Part shown: piece by piece, positions 36,163 through 44,854 of the stretch
How positions within the stretch are numbered: the stretch's first letter is position 1
Layout: every line of letters begins with the position of its first letter
Assembly (NCBI GenBank): GCA_029560585.1
Contig: JAKQKQ010000142.1
Location: 1-64,000, forward strand
From: Verrucomicrobiota bacterium
Lineage (GTDB): Bacteria > Verrucomicrobiota > Verrucomicrobiia > JADLBR01
Length of the DNA stretch: 64,000 nucleotides
Direction of reading: 5' to 3'
Notes under the pieces: model-generated
The model's input: the letters and a program-made list of their open reading frames with translations, nothing else
Databases searched by the model: none
What the model was told of the DNA's origin: nothing
Program-made: the position numbers and the translations under genes

Positions 36163-36954
36163 TCAGCCCGGAATTTCGCGGCGCGACGGCTGTGGGATCT
36201 CCGCGTCCAGCCCAGCGCCCCCGCGCCGCCCGAGCATGCGCAGGCAACCCAGCCGCATGACCTGCCAGATCGCCTCCCTCGTGATCGCCCATGACATCTT
36301 CGAGGAGCCGGCGCCACGATCCGCAAATACGATCGGCACTTCTTCGATCTTGAATCCCATCCGCCAAGCCCAGAAGGTCATCTCGATCTGAAACGCATAC
36401 CCGTTGGACTGGATCGTCTCCAGGCTGATCGATTCCAGCACCCGCCTCCGAAAGCACTTGAATCCGCCCGTGGGATCCGTGATCGGCATCCGCGTCAGCA
36501 ACTGGACGTAGTGCGCCGCACCAAGGCTCAGGAATAACCGCGACATCGGCCAATTCAACACCCGCACGCCGCCCACGTACCGCGATCCCAGCACGAGATC
36601 GGCCCCCTCCCTGATCCTCGCCAGAAAATTCGGGATCTCCGCCGGGTCATGAGAAAAGTCCGCATCCATCTCAAACACCAGCCCGTAATCTCGCTCCAGC
36701 GCCCAGCGAAACCCCGCAATGTACGCGCTGCCCAACCCCATCTTGCGCGGCCGCTCGATCAGGAACACGGAGTGGCCAAACCGCGGATGCGCCCTCACGA
36801 GAGCGGCCGTCCCATCCGGGGAGCCATCGTCGATGACAAGCGTGTGCGCGCACGCGCACCGGGCGAATACCGCGTCGAGGAAGCGACCGATGTTGCCCGC
36901 CTCAATATAGGTCGGCACCACAACCAGCACAGGCTCGCTTGACTCCGAATCCAT
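36163..36954 (-). CDS. Polyprenyl-phosphate mannose synthase-like GT2
   Basis: A 263-residue GT2 enzyme of the dolichol-phosphate-mannose-synthase type: VLVVVPTYIEAGNIGRFLDAVF, VIDDGSPDGTAALV, FEMDADFSHDPAEIPNFL (D-x-D), GSRYVGGVRVLNWPMSRLFLS and TDPTGGFKCFRR. It transfers a sugar, probably mannose, from the nucleotide donor to a polyprenyl phosphate for use by a membrane transferase. ATG 36954 is used instead of an upstream GTG. It sits 105 bases upstream of the DUF2723 gene in the same direction, a sensible donor/acceptor pair. Confidence 0.92.
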   Translation of the reverse strand: MDSESSEPVLVVVPTYIEAGNIGRFLDAVFARCACAHTLVIDDGSPDGTAALVRAHPRFGHSVFLIERPRKMGLGSAYIAGFRWALERDYGLVFEMDADFSHDPAEIPNFLARIREGADLVLGSRYVGGVRVLNWPMSRLFLSLGAAHYVQLLTRMPITDPTGGFKCFRRRVLESISLETIQSNGYAFQIEMTFWAWRMGFKIEEVPIVFADRGAGSSKMSWAITREAIWQVMRLGCLRMLGRRGGAGLDAEIPQPSRREIPG

Positions 36955-37340
36955 ACCGCTCCCCGTCGTGACGGTGATCACCGGCTCGCCCCAACGGCGC
37001 GCCGATAATGTCCGCGCAATCCGCCCCGCATCAAGCCGTTTTCGTCAAACGAACTTGCTTTCGGCAGCCCTGCCAGCGGAACGACCAGCCACCGGCCTCC
37101 CGGCGGCCCGAACCCCAGGCTGAACCGCTCCAACCATGCGAGAAGGGTATCGGAACGGCCACCGGAGGTCGAGCGGGAATGCCGACGGAGACGCCGTCGT
37201 CATCAAAGGCGGCGGGAAGGCGTCTCAGTTCACGTACGCGGCGGGGTGGAATCGCGGCGGCGTGATAGACGGCGCCCGGCCCAAGGGCCGCTGTAGCGTG
37301 GCGGGCTTCTCCGGCCACTGGGGCTTCCGCATGTTTGACT
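36955..37340. other. Intergenic stretch, possible gene remnant
   Basis: About 390 bases before the hairpin element. Frames on both strands run through without clear homology. The reverse-strand text RLPAAFDDDGVSVGIPARPP looks protein-like and could be a decayed gene, but I cannot name it. Confidence 0.25.
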
Positions 37341-37566
37341 AGCCTGCATATTTCACGCTTCCGCGTGAAATATGCAGGCTCAAAGGAAAACCGCGCTCCG
37401 AAGAACGCGGCTTTGAAGGGTCTGGGGCCACCGGTCCGCGAAACACACTCCGCAACCGAGAAAAAGCCCAGTCTTTGCCCGACCTTTCCCAATAAATGGC
37501 TTTCACGGCGCGGTTTTCCCAGAGCCCGGAATTTCACAGCCCGCAAGGCTGTGAAATATCCGGGCT
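37341..37566 (+). mobile_element. 226-bp REPIN-like element with a hairpin at each end
   Basis: Left hairpin: AGCCTGCATATTTCACGC (37341-37358), TTCC, and its exact complement (37363-37380). Right hairpin: arms AGCCCGGAATTTCACAGCC (37523-37541) and GGCTGTGAAATATCCGGGCT (37547-37566), with one bulged base. The sequence inside the left hairpin (CTCAAAGGAAAACCGCGC) returns inverted inside the right one (GCGCGGTTTTCCCAGAG), so the two ends are inverted relatives. This is the REPIN layout (two inverted REP hairpins), usually mobilised by a RAYT transposase. No transposase is in the window. Confidence 0.7.
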
Positions 37567-37657
37567 AGGGCGGGGACGCATGCGGCTGCCCAAGAATCCG
37601 TCACGCGTGGCAGGTTTGAAAGGGCTGGGATCTCTTGCTGGGGGCCGGCAGTCGCCT

Positions 37658-39094
37658 TCAGATTCCGGCCTTGGCGGACTTGGCATCCGCCGGCTGGATC
37701 TCGACTTGCAGCGGCTTTACCTGATTGGCCTGATAGATCTCGTCCTCGATGGCGACTGCCTTCTTCTCCAGTTCGGCCTGCTTCTCCCGGAAGGATGTCA
37801 TCCAGGTTTCAAAATCCTTCCTCATATCGGGCCGATCTTTCGCGGCGCGCAGCCGGACCTTGCGCTGGGCATAGAGGTCGCGCAACGGATCGATGGCCTC
37901 GATGTTGCGCTTCTTGTTCAGCGCCACCACCTGCATGGCCTGCTGGAATGTCGGGGAATCCGTGTCCTCCTGGATCTCGGCGTGCACGGCCAGCATGCGC
38001 TCGTCGAAATTGCCCACGGTCTGTCCGTTGATGCGAAGGTCGTAGCGGCCCGCCTGGAGCCCCACAACGATGTGCGATTCCTGCGAGCCCGTGTGGCCCG
38101 CACGGGTAATCTTGTAGCCTATCGGGGCCTCGGCGCCCTCGGTCCACGGCAGGGCCTTGGGCTGGAGCATGTAGCTGACATTCTTCCCGGGTTCCCCCTG
38201 GACTCGCATCACCTGGCCCGACAGGGGCTGCCACCGGCCCCCCGCCAGGCGCACCCCTGTGCCCAGGATGCCGCCCAGTTCGCCCGTCTGCTGCAGCAGG
38301 GTGTACGCCATCACCAGTTGCCCGTCCGGTCCCGGGTGCACCGCGTCAGGCGAAAACGTGAAGTTCGGATCGGTCTTCCGCTGCTGGACGGTGAAGGCGT
38401 TCAGCTCGCTGAAGAAATCAACGAACTGAAGACCCCGCTTCATCGCGGCCTCCTGACACCATTTGCCGTAATAGGCCAGCACGCCGTTGTAGTTGTCCGG
38501 GGCCATGTTCTTGGCGCGGGCCGGGTTCTTGGCGGCCGCCTGTGCGAAGGCCCGGTGGTCGAACATGGTCGGGCTCAGCAGGATTACCTTGCACTTCAGG
38601 GTATCGAGCCGGTCTAGCAGCCGGTTCATGTCGCGCTCGTAAGCTGCGAAGATGGCGCGATCGAAATCCCTGTACCCGCCGTCATTCATCCCCAGCAGCA
38701 CCGTGGCCAGCGTGGGTTTGAAGGCGGCGATGTCCTCGTCAAACCGGTCCAGCACGTCCGCCGCGCAATCCCCCCCGACGCCCGCATTCCGGAAGTGGAT
38801 CCGCATGTTCGGGTACCGGGTGTAGTAAAAGTCTTCGATGTACCGCGTGTAGAGGCACTGATGCGTGATCGAATCGCCAATGAAAACCACCCGGTCTCCA
38901 TCCTTGAGGCCCAGGCCCGGCGTCGCAGGCACCGCAGGCGCGGCCTTCGGCGCCTCGGCCGCCGCCGCCCCGCCGAACAGGGCCGCCAGCACCAGCCCAA
39001 CACAACACCACCGCGGGATAACCGGTGCCCCCCGGAGAACCGACTCGAGGCAAAACCGAAACGGACGATACGTTGTCTGGGGGATTGCTCTCAT
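37658..39094 (-). CDS. Secreted SGNH/GDSL hydrolase
   Basis: A 478-residue protein with an N-terminal hydrophobic signal (about 28-46) preceded by a long basic n-region; an internal start is possible. SGNH blocks: DRVVFIGDSITHQC (Ser75), FRNAGVGGDCA, TVLLGMNDGGYRDFD and DAVHPGPDGQLVMAY (catalytic Asp/His). The C-terminal 180 residues add a beta-rich domain (about 290-400) and a charged helical tail that reads MRKDFETWMTSFREKQAELEKK. The family includes carbohydrate acetylesterases and lysophospholipases; a glycan deacetylase role fits the surrounding enzymes but is inference. It stands alone between two repeat regions. Confidence 0.88.
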   Translation of the reverse strand: MRAIPQTTYRPFRFCLESVLRGAPVIPRWCCVGLVLAALFGGAAAAEAPKAAPAVPATPGLGLKDGDRVVFIGDSITHQCLYTRYIEDFYYTRYPNMRIHFRNAGVGGDCAADVLDRFDEDIAAFKPTLATVLLGMNDGGYRDFDRAIFAAYERDMNRLLDRLDTLKCKVILLSPTMFDHRAFAQAAAKNPARAKNMAPDNYNGVLAYYGKWCQEAAMKRGLQFVDFFSELNAFTVQQRKTDPNFTFSPDAVHPGPDGQLVMAYTLLQQTGELGGILGTGVRLAGGRWQPLSGQVMRVQGEPGKNVSYMLQPKALPWTEGAEAPIGYKITRAGHTGSQESHIVVGLQAGRYDLRINGQTVGNFDERMLAVHAEIQEDTDSPTFQQAMQVVALNKKRNIEAIDPLRDLYAQRKVRLRAAKDRPDMRKDFETWMTSFREKQAELEKKAVAIEDEIYQANQVKPLQVEIQPADAKSAKAGI

Positions 39095-39518
39095 CGCTTC
39101 TTGCTACCAGATCGAAGACCGGAGACCATCTCATTTTTTCACGTCGTCCCAAGGCGGCCTCGTACGTCCCATGTCCTATGCCCTGTCTCCAGCATCGGTG
39201 ATGCGCCGTGCGATCATGATGGCCGATAAAGATGCGCAGATTGACCCAGGAAGCGTTTTGCCGACATGAAGAAGACCGTACAGCGCGTGAGCCAACAGAT
39301 CGAGCGAACCGGGCCGAACCTCGCGCCAGCCTCCAACGCCCGCACCCCCTAGCTATCGCAGGCTCCGTTCTTATGGGATGGTCCACGTGTGGCGCGTGGA
39401 CATGGAGCCCCCGCGCGCCTGGTACGTCTTCGGACCTCAACGGTGTCGCCTACGGCAACGGCAGGGCCCAGGCGCAAAGAGAGCCGGAACAAAACCGGAA
39501 CATCAATTTGCTGAATGA
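39095..39518. other. Intergenic stretch without recognisable gene
   Basis: About 420 bases. A small forward frame starts MKKTVQRVSQQIERTG near 39265 but stops after about 27 codons. The rest shows no clear coding or RNA signal. Confidence 0.3.
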
Positions 39519-40346
39519 TCAGGGGCACGTGATCTGGATGCGGTAGAAACGGGCGTTGTTGATGGCGTTGGTGTCAGTCACCGTGCGCTCGGCGCCGTTG
39601 TCGCTGACGGTGGTCGCCAGCAGATTTGTCCAGTCTGCACCGCCGACCAGATTGGTGCGGAACATCGGCGTGTAGGTGCGGTCAGTCCAGCGCGGATTGA
39701 AGAGCAGGCGTTTCTGGTTCGGTTGCCCGGCGACTACCTCGATACGGAGCCAAAACACCGATGCGGGGTTCGTCGGGTCGAGTCCGGCAGTGCACTTGAA
39801 GAGGTTGTTCTGCCCGGTGCCGGTGACATCCACGGAAGGCGCAGCGTTCGGATTGTCGAGGCCGAAGTACTGGTTCTGCCAACTGTCAGGCAAGCCGTCG
39901 CCGGCGTAGGTGCCGTAGTTGTCCGGCAAACTGTCGAGCACGAGCAGCGAACCGCTGCCAAGGACGCCGAAATAACGTCCACTGAAATTGCCGGCGGTGT
40001 TCTGATAGACGTTGGTGGCCAGTGCGAGTCCGCTGGCGCTGATGGAACTGACCGGCCATGATGGCGCATTCCAAGCGACTTCCGAGCCGGTCAATGCCGT
40101 GATCGTGTCGTCGTCCATCGCGGCCGCGCCGCCGAGTTGGCTGGCGCCGCCTTCGTTGACCGATGCCGGGGTACCGGTGACGGACAAACTGCCCACCTCC
40201 GACAGTTGGCCAAGGTAACCGGCCTTCACCGTTTCCGGCGGTGAGACGACGGTGGAAATACCGGCAATGCCGCCGATGCACCCATCGTTCGTGTAGCTGC
40301 CCGCACCGTTGCGTGCGCCCAGGGCCGTGGCTCGACATGACCTCAC
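39519..40346 (-). pseudogene. C-terminal fragment of a verrucomicrobial secreted/surface protein
   Basis: The frame ends with text common at the C-terminus of PVC surface proteins: DNYGTYAGDGLPDSWQNQYFGLDNPNAAP, then AGLDPTNPASVFWLRIEVVAGQPNQK, then FRTNLVGGADWT and VTDTNAINNARFYRIQITCP. About 275 residues remain, but no signal peptide or proper start precedes it; the first in-frame start is a GTG inside conserved-looking text. Upstream, a different reading frame carries unrelated text. I read this as a truncated gene. It could be a real gene with an undetected start, but the missing signal peptide argues against that. Confidence 0.6.
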
Positions 40347-40540
40347 CGTCGGCCATCGCGTCCCGCGGTTGCTCAGTTCGGGAAATCCCCATCGCCCGCG
40401 TCTTGGGGTTCATGCGGGACTGGTAGATCACGGTGCCATCCGGGCCGATGAGCCGCATCCCTGCCTTCCTGAGTTCCCGATTGCGCGGGGCCGAAATCCA
40501 AGCCTCCCGTTTACTCGCGGCTCAGGCACGCTCCAGAACC

Positions 40541-40580
40541 AGCCTGCATATTTCACGCGTTGGCGTGAAATATGCAGGCT
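40541..40580. repeat. Solo REP-type hairpin
   Basis: Arms AGCCTGCATATTTCACGC and its perfect complement with a loop of 3-4 bases, the same arms as at 37341-37380. The end of the right arm overlaps the stop codon of the YfhO-like gene, so it can serve as its terminator. Confidence 0.8.
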
Positions 40581-43005
40581 AGGGGCTGCCTTCCCCGAAC
40601 CTTGGAGCCGGCCCCTCCCGCCGCCTCAGCACCCACCACAGCGCACCGACGCCAGCCGCGCCGATCAAAGACAACCCCACGCCCGCCACCAATTCCCGCG
40701 GATGGTACTCGAACGCGATATCGGCATCGCCCGCCGATGGCACCAGGATCGCGGTGAACGCCCCGAAGCCCGGCACCACCCGCAACTCTCGCCCCGAGGC
40801 ATCTCGCGCCCGCCACCCAGAGTAATAGGTTTGCGAAACGAAGATCGCCCCGGGCGCCGCCATCCGCGTGCGCAACCGCATCCGCTCCGGCGTCACCCGC
40901 TCGATGCTCACGGGCGCCGGGACCTCCGCCCCCCCCGCGAGTATCCCCGAGATATCCCCCGACTCCCCTTTTACCAACCCCAGCCGATTCCGGTAATCCA
41001 GCCGCCCCGCCTCCAGCGCAGCCAGCATCTCCGGCCACGACCCGAATTCTTCGCGCGCGTAATACACCTTGGCCCGGGGCAAAGCGTTGGTGTTCATGCC
41101 CAGCACCAATCGCCCCTCCTGCACGTTTGCCAATAGCCGGGCGTTCATGATGTCCAGCTTCGCGGACTCGTTCTTCATCGCGTGGAACTCGCCGATCCTC
41201 TTCGGCGTGAAAGTCACGTACCCCTCCGGCACCTCAAGACCCGGATAGACGTACGCCGCATTCCTGGGAAATACGACCTCCTCGCTCAGTCGGCCCTCCC
41301 GCATTTGCACGAACCTGAAGGGTCCCTCCGTCCGCTGCATCTCACGGATCCGCGGCACGATGCCCATACGATCCGCGTAGTACTCGGCCGGATTCTGTCG
41401 CCCCCGGTGAAAATGGGCGTGCGCCAGATACAGATCCGCGAACGCAACCAGCACCGGCAGCGCGGAAGCAAGCACGCCCCCAAAAGCCCGCCCCCCGCGG
41501 GCGACATCCCTCACCCACCAGAGAAGAACCCCGCAGATGGCCACGGCCCGCGCGATGGCGAATCCCGCGTTGTCGAAATTCGCGGGCTCCTTCAACCCTT
41601 TCGCCCACCCCTGCCCCACCGCAAGGAACAGCACCAGAAACCCCAGGCACCCGAAAAACGCCCACCGCGCCACTTTCTGGACAAGTGCCACCGACTCCCC
41701 CCGCAACACCCCGTCCACCAAGTTCGCCGCCAGGACCGCCATGGCCAAATCCAGCCCACACGACATGCGCGAGGGACCCCGAAACATCCCCAGACCAGGC
41801 ACGGCCGAGTACAGCACCTGAAACAGCCCCCCGTACCGCCCCAACATGAACCACAGGCAGAAAAGCGCCCACACCGCGAAAAACCGAACCTCGGGCCGGG
41901 AACGCCATGCACCCCAACCCAAGAGGGCCACCGCCAACCCCAACACGGCCAACTGTCCCGCGTATCCAGCGGACTCCCAATACTGCCATGGTGCCATCTT
42001 CCATGTCTGGAACTCTATGGAATCCCGGTTGACCCCCCAGAACGCCACCCCCTCCCCAGAACCGTTGGCAATGCCAAAGAAGTTCGGGAACACGAGGGTC
42101 GACAAGTAGTACCACGGCACAGACGAATCCGCGATCTGGGCAAAGGTGTAAGTGCTGCGCCCGCTGCCCCCCCAATCCGCCAGCGACGGCAGCAGGACGG
42201 GTGCCCCCACCATCAGCACAAGCGCAAACACCAGCACGACCCGGATCGCCGTGCCCCTCAATACCCGCCAACCGGCGCCCGGCGGCGCCGTCCGCCTCGC
42301 CTCAAACGCCCAGTACGCCGCCACCAGCAGCGACCCATACAGGGTCATCTGCGGGCAGCCCGCCAAAAAAGACAGGGTCACCGCCAACCAGATGCCCAGC
42401 AGGGCCGTCGCCCCACCCCCGTTAACGAACCGGCGCACGCAGAACAGCCCCGCCGGCATCCAGCTGTATGCCAACAGGAACGGCGCGTGCGTCACTTGCA
42501 TCGCCATGAACCCGGAAAGACTGAATGTCACCCCACCCACCGCCGCCGCCGCGGGAAGACGCCCCTGCTCCCTCAGCAGCAAGAACGTCCCCAGTCCAGC
42601 CACCAGCACGTGCGCCACGAGATACCACTGGTACGCCAGCCAGGGGACCCTGCCCCCCTCCACGAACAACACCGAAAGCCAATGCGGCGGGTAGAACACC
42701 CCGGTCTGCACATCAGAAAAGAAAGGCATCCCGCACCGCAGGCCCGGATTCCAGAGCGGCATCCGCCCCTGCCTCAAGGCCTCACCCAGATGCGAGAGCG
42801 CCGGATACCACTGGTAGACCAAGTCCTCCCAGATGAACGCGCGCCCCAGCAACCAATCGTAGTAAAACAGCGCCACGCAGGCCGCGACGGCGAGCGCGCC
42901 CCACCACCGGCGCAGGGGACGCCCGGGCACCCACAGGCGCCGCACTGACGCCAGCAGCCCAGAGCCCTCTGGCCCGGGCAACCAAGATCCTTCTTCCCCG
43001 CTCAC
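40579..43005 (-). CDS. YfhO-like multi-spanning membrane protein
   Basis: An 808-residue protein. GTG 43005 is chosen because it overlaps the GT2 stop (GTGA) and removes 145 out-of-context residues. It has about 12-14 membrane segments. Typical text: ALFYYDWLLGRAFIWEDLVYQWYPALSHLGEALRQGRMPLWNPGLRCGMPFFSDVQTGVFYPPHWLSVLF, the bacterial YfhO/GT-C opening with acidic residues in the first outer loop. The C-terminal outer domain (about 620-780) has MRLRTRMAAPGAIFVSQTYYSGWRARDASGRELRVVPG, followed by a last membrane span. YfhO-type proteins attach or modify sugars on surface polymers. Last gene of the glycan operon. Confidence 0.87.
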   Translation of the reverse strand: MSGEEGSWLPGPEGSGLLASVRRLWVPGRPLRRWWGALAVAACVALFYYDWLLGRAFIWEDLVYQWYPALSHLGEALRQGRMPLWNPGLRCGMPFFSDVQTGVFYPPHWLSVLFVEGGRVPWLAYQWYLVAHVLVAGLGTFLLLREQGRLPAAAAVGGVTFSLSGFMAMQVTHAPFLLAYSWMPAGLFCVRRFVNGGGATALLGIWLAVTLSFLAGCPQMTLYGSLLVAAYWAFEARRTAPPGAGWRVLRGTAIRVVLVFALVLMVGAPVLLPSLADWGGSGRSTYTFAQIADSSVPWYYLSTLVFPNFFGIANGSGEGVAFWGVNRDSIEFQTWKMAPWQYWESAGYAGQLAVLGLAVALLGWGAWRSRPEVRFFAVWALFCLWFMLGRYGGLFQVLYSAVPGLGMFRGPSRMSCGLDLAMAVLAANLVDGVLRGESVALVQKVARWAFFGCLGFLVLFLAVGQGWAKGLKEPANFDNAGFAIARAVAICGVLLWWVRDVARGGRAFGGVLASALPVLVAFADLYLAHAHFHRGRQNPAEYYADRMGIVPRIREMQRTEGPFRFVQMREGRLSEEVVFPRNAAYVYPGLEVPEGYVTFTPKRIGEFHAMKNESAKLDIMNARLLANVQEGRLVLGMNTNALPRAKVYYAREEFGSWPEMLAALEAGRLDYRNRLGLVKGESGDISGILAGGAEVPAPVSIERVTPERMRLRTRMAAPGAIFVSQTYYSGWRARDASGRELRVVPGFGAFTAILVPSAGDADIAFEYHPRELVAGVGLSLIGAAGVGALWWVLRRREGPAPRFGEGSP

Positions 43006-43784
43006 GGCTCCTTCGCTCCACCCCCCGCACCGGCCAGATAATGCCTGGCGCGCCAAAGGAAAGCCACGTACTCCCGCAGCGTCCGCATCACGGGCATCTT
43101 GCTCCGCCCCTTTTTCAGATCGTAGCGGTACACCAAGGGCACCTCGCGCACCCGCAAAGGCACCACGCTGTTGAGCTTGATCAACAGTTCGGCATTGCAG
43201 ACGAACGTCCGCGTCTCGATCAGCCCATCGCCAAAGCGCCCGAACCCCTTCTTCAGAATGCCGGCGCGATACGCGCGATAGAATATCGTGTAATCTCGCG
43301 CCCCGGGGATCGGGAATAGCGCTCGCACCAGCGCGTTCGCCCCGAGGCTCAGCACCATCCGCTTCAGCGGGAAGCGATGGTATCGGCCGCCCGACTCGTA
43401 CCGCGACCCGATCACCACGTCGGACCCGTCCTCGATGCACCTCAGCATGTCGGGCAACAGCGCCGGATCGTTGGTGCTGTCGGCCTCCATCAGGACGATC
43501 ACGTCCTCGTCCGCCGCAGACTCCGCGGCCGCCCGCAGCCCCGTCGTGAACACCCGCGCCACCCCCAAATTCGTCGGATGGCTGATGACCCTCAAAGGCA
43601 GCGACCCCGCAAGCCGCTCCGCCACCTCCAGCGTGCGGTCCCGGCTCCCGTCATTCACCACGATGATCTCGATCGCCACCCCGCACGGGACCAGCGCCGC
43701 ATGGATCGCCGGCAACAACGAGGGCAGGTTTCCCTCCTCGTTGTACGCCGGCACCACAACGAAAACCTTGCGCGGCAGACCCAT
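43002..43784 (-). CDS. GT2 glycosyltransferase (polyprenyl-phosphate type)
   Basis: A 260-residue GT2 protein. ATG 43784 (MGLPRKVFVVVPAYNEEGNLPSLLPAI) removes a 67-residue non-conserved extension. Motifs: VNDGSRDRTLEVAE, LMEADSTNDPALLPDML (D-x-D-like E-A-D), GSRYESGGRYHRFPLKRMVLSLGANALVRALFPIPGARDYTIFYRAYRAG, and KEGRSKM-like LKKGRSKMPVMRTLREY. It probably makes a lipid-linked sugar for the YfhO-like transferase whose start overlaps its stop. Donor sugar unknown. Confidence 0.9.
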   Translation of the reverse strand: MGLPRKVFVVVPAYNEEGNLPSLLPAIHAALVPCGVAIEIIVVNDGSRDRTLEVAERLAGSLPLRVISHPTNLGVARVFTTGLRAAAESAADEDVIVLMEADSTNDPALLPDMLRCIEDGSDVVIGSRYESGGRYHRFPLKRMVLSLGANALVRALFPIPGARDYTIFYRAYRAGILKKGFGRFGDGLIETRTFVCNAELLIKLNSVVPLRVREVPLVYRYDLKKGRSKMPVMRTLREYVAFLWRARHYLAGAGGGAKEP

Positions 43785-43864
43785 CGCTGCGGGTGGATAA
43801 CACGCCGCGGCAAGGCGGACAACCCTTAATCTCGAACCTCGGCCAGTTAATGCAATTGCCGGAC

Positions 43865-44854
43865 TCAGGACGCAAATGCCGCCCGAATCTCTTCGAGGTG
43901 CCCGCGCTGCCAGTCGATCATCGCCCGCAGCCCCTCGTCCACACCGGTCCTCGGTGACCACGCCAACCCAAGCCGCCCCACCCAAGAAAGATCGGCCACG
44001 AAATAGGGCTGGTCCCCCGGCCGCGCACCCTCGTGCCCCAGGGATTTGAATGGCAGCCCCGTGATTGCCGCGATCTTATCCAGCCCCTGCGCCACCGAGA
44101 TCGCGTTGGCCTCCCCGCCGCCCACGGGATACACCCCCGTCAGCCGACGCTCCCAAAGCAAAAGGTACAAGTCCACCAGATCCTCGACAAACAGGAGATC
44201 CCGCACCTGGTGCCCATCCCCGTAGACCATGACATCGCGCCCCAGCAGGTTCGCGATCGAGAACCACGCCACCCACCCCTGGTCCTCGACGCCAAATTGC
44301 TGGTGCCCGTAGATGCAGGATTGCCGCAGCGAACAGGTCGCCATCCCAAACTCCGGCCGCCCATACTCCGTGAAATACATCTCCCCGACGGCCTTGCTGA
44401 CGCCATACGGCGTATACGGATCCAGCGGCATATCCTCGCCCACCGGCCGATTGACTTTCAGGTGCCCGTACACCTTGTTCGTCGATGCGTAGAAGCAGTA
44501 CGCCCCCGGCGTGTGCCGCCGCACCGCATCGATCACGTTGAACGCCGCCGCCGCGTTGTCGCGGAAGTCAGCCCCAGGATTCTGATAGCTGAGCGTCACC
44601 GCCACCTGCGCCGACAGATGGAAAACCGCGTCGGCCTTCCCAATCGCCCCGAAAGCATCCTCCGCCTTCTGCGCCGATGACAGGTCCGCCCGCAGAAGCC
44701 GCATGCCCCCGGCCCGCAGCCGGGCCGCGTTGTACTCCGATCCCCGCCGGCTCAGGTTGTCTATCCCAACGACCTCGTCACCGCGCTCCAACAATCTTCG
44801 CGCAAGGCAGCTCCCTATGAAGCCGCAAGCGCCTGTTACGATCACCTTGCTCAT
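43865..44854 (-). CDS. NAD-dependent sugar epimerase/dehydratase
   Basis: A 329-residue extended SDR enzyme. Rossmann motif GACGFIGS (Gly8-Gly14), catalytic Ser124 in ASTNKVYG, and Tyr150/Lys154 in TPYGVSKAVGE. The STNKVYG and CSLRQSCIYGHQQFGVEDQGWVAWF blocks resemble CDP-paratose 2-epimerase/CDP-tyvelose-type enzymes, so it may act on a CDP- or other nucleotide-linked deoxysugar; the substrate is inference. It overlaps the GT9 gene by 4 bases upstream and leaves an 80-base gap to the next GT2 gene. Confidence 0.88.
   Translation of the reverse strand: MSKVIVTGACGFIGSCLARRLLERGDEVVGIDNLSRRGSEYNAARLRAGGMRLLRADLSSAQKAEDAFGAIGKADAVFHLSAQVAVTLSYQNPGADFRDNAAAAFNVIDAVRRHTPGAYCFYASTNKVYGHLKVNRPVGEDMPLDPYTPYGVSKAVGEMYFTEYGRPEFGMATCSLRQSCIYGHQQFGVEDQGWVAWFSIANLLGRDVMVYGDGHQVRDLLFVEDLVDLYLLLWERRLTGVYPVGGGEANAISVAQGLDKIAAITGLPFKSLGHEGARPGDQPYFVADLSWVGRLGLAWSPRTGVDEGLRAMIDWQRGHLEEIRAAFAS

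Noticed and set aside
40347-40540. Reverse frame with GPDGTVIYQSRMNPKTRAMG
   Set aside because: Protein-like but short and out of frame with the surface-protein fragment; no family recognised, so not called a gene.
41182-42948. Forward 588-codon frame rich in His, Pro, Arg and Gln
   Set aside because: Antisense shadow of the YfhO-like gene.
43008-43440. 145-residue N-terminal extension of the YfhO-like frame
   Set aside because: It is the overlapping frame of the GT2 gene; GTG 43005 gives a coupled start.
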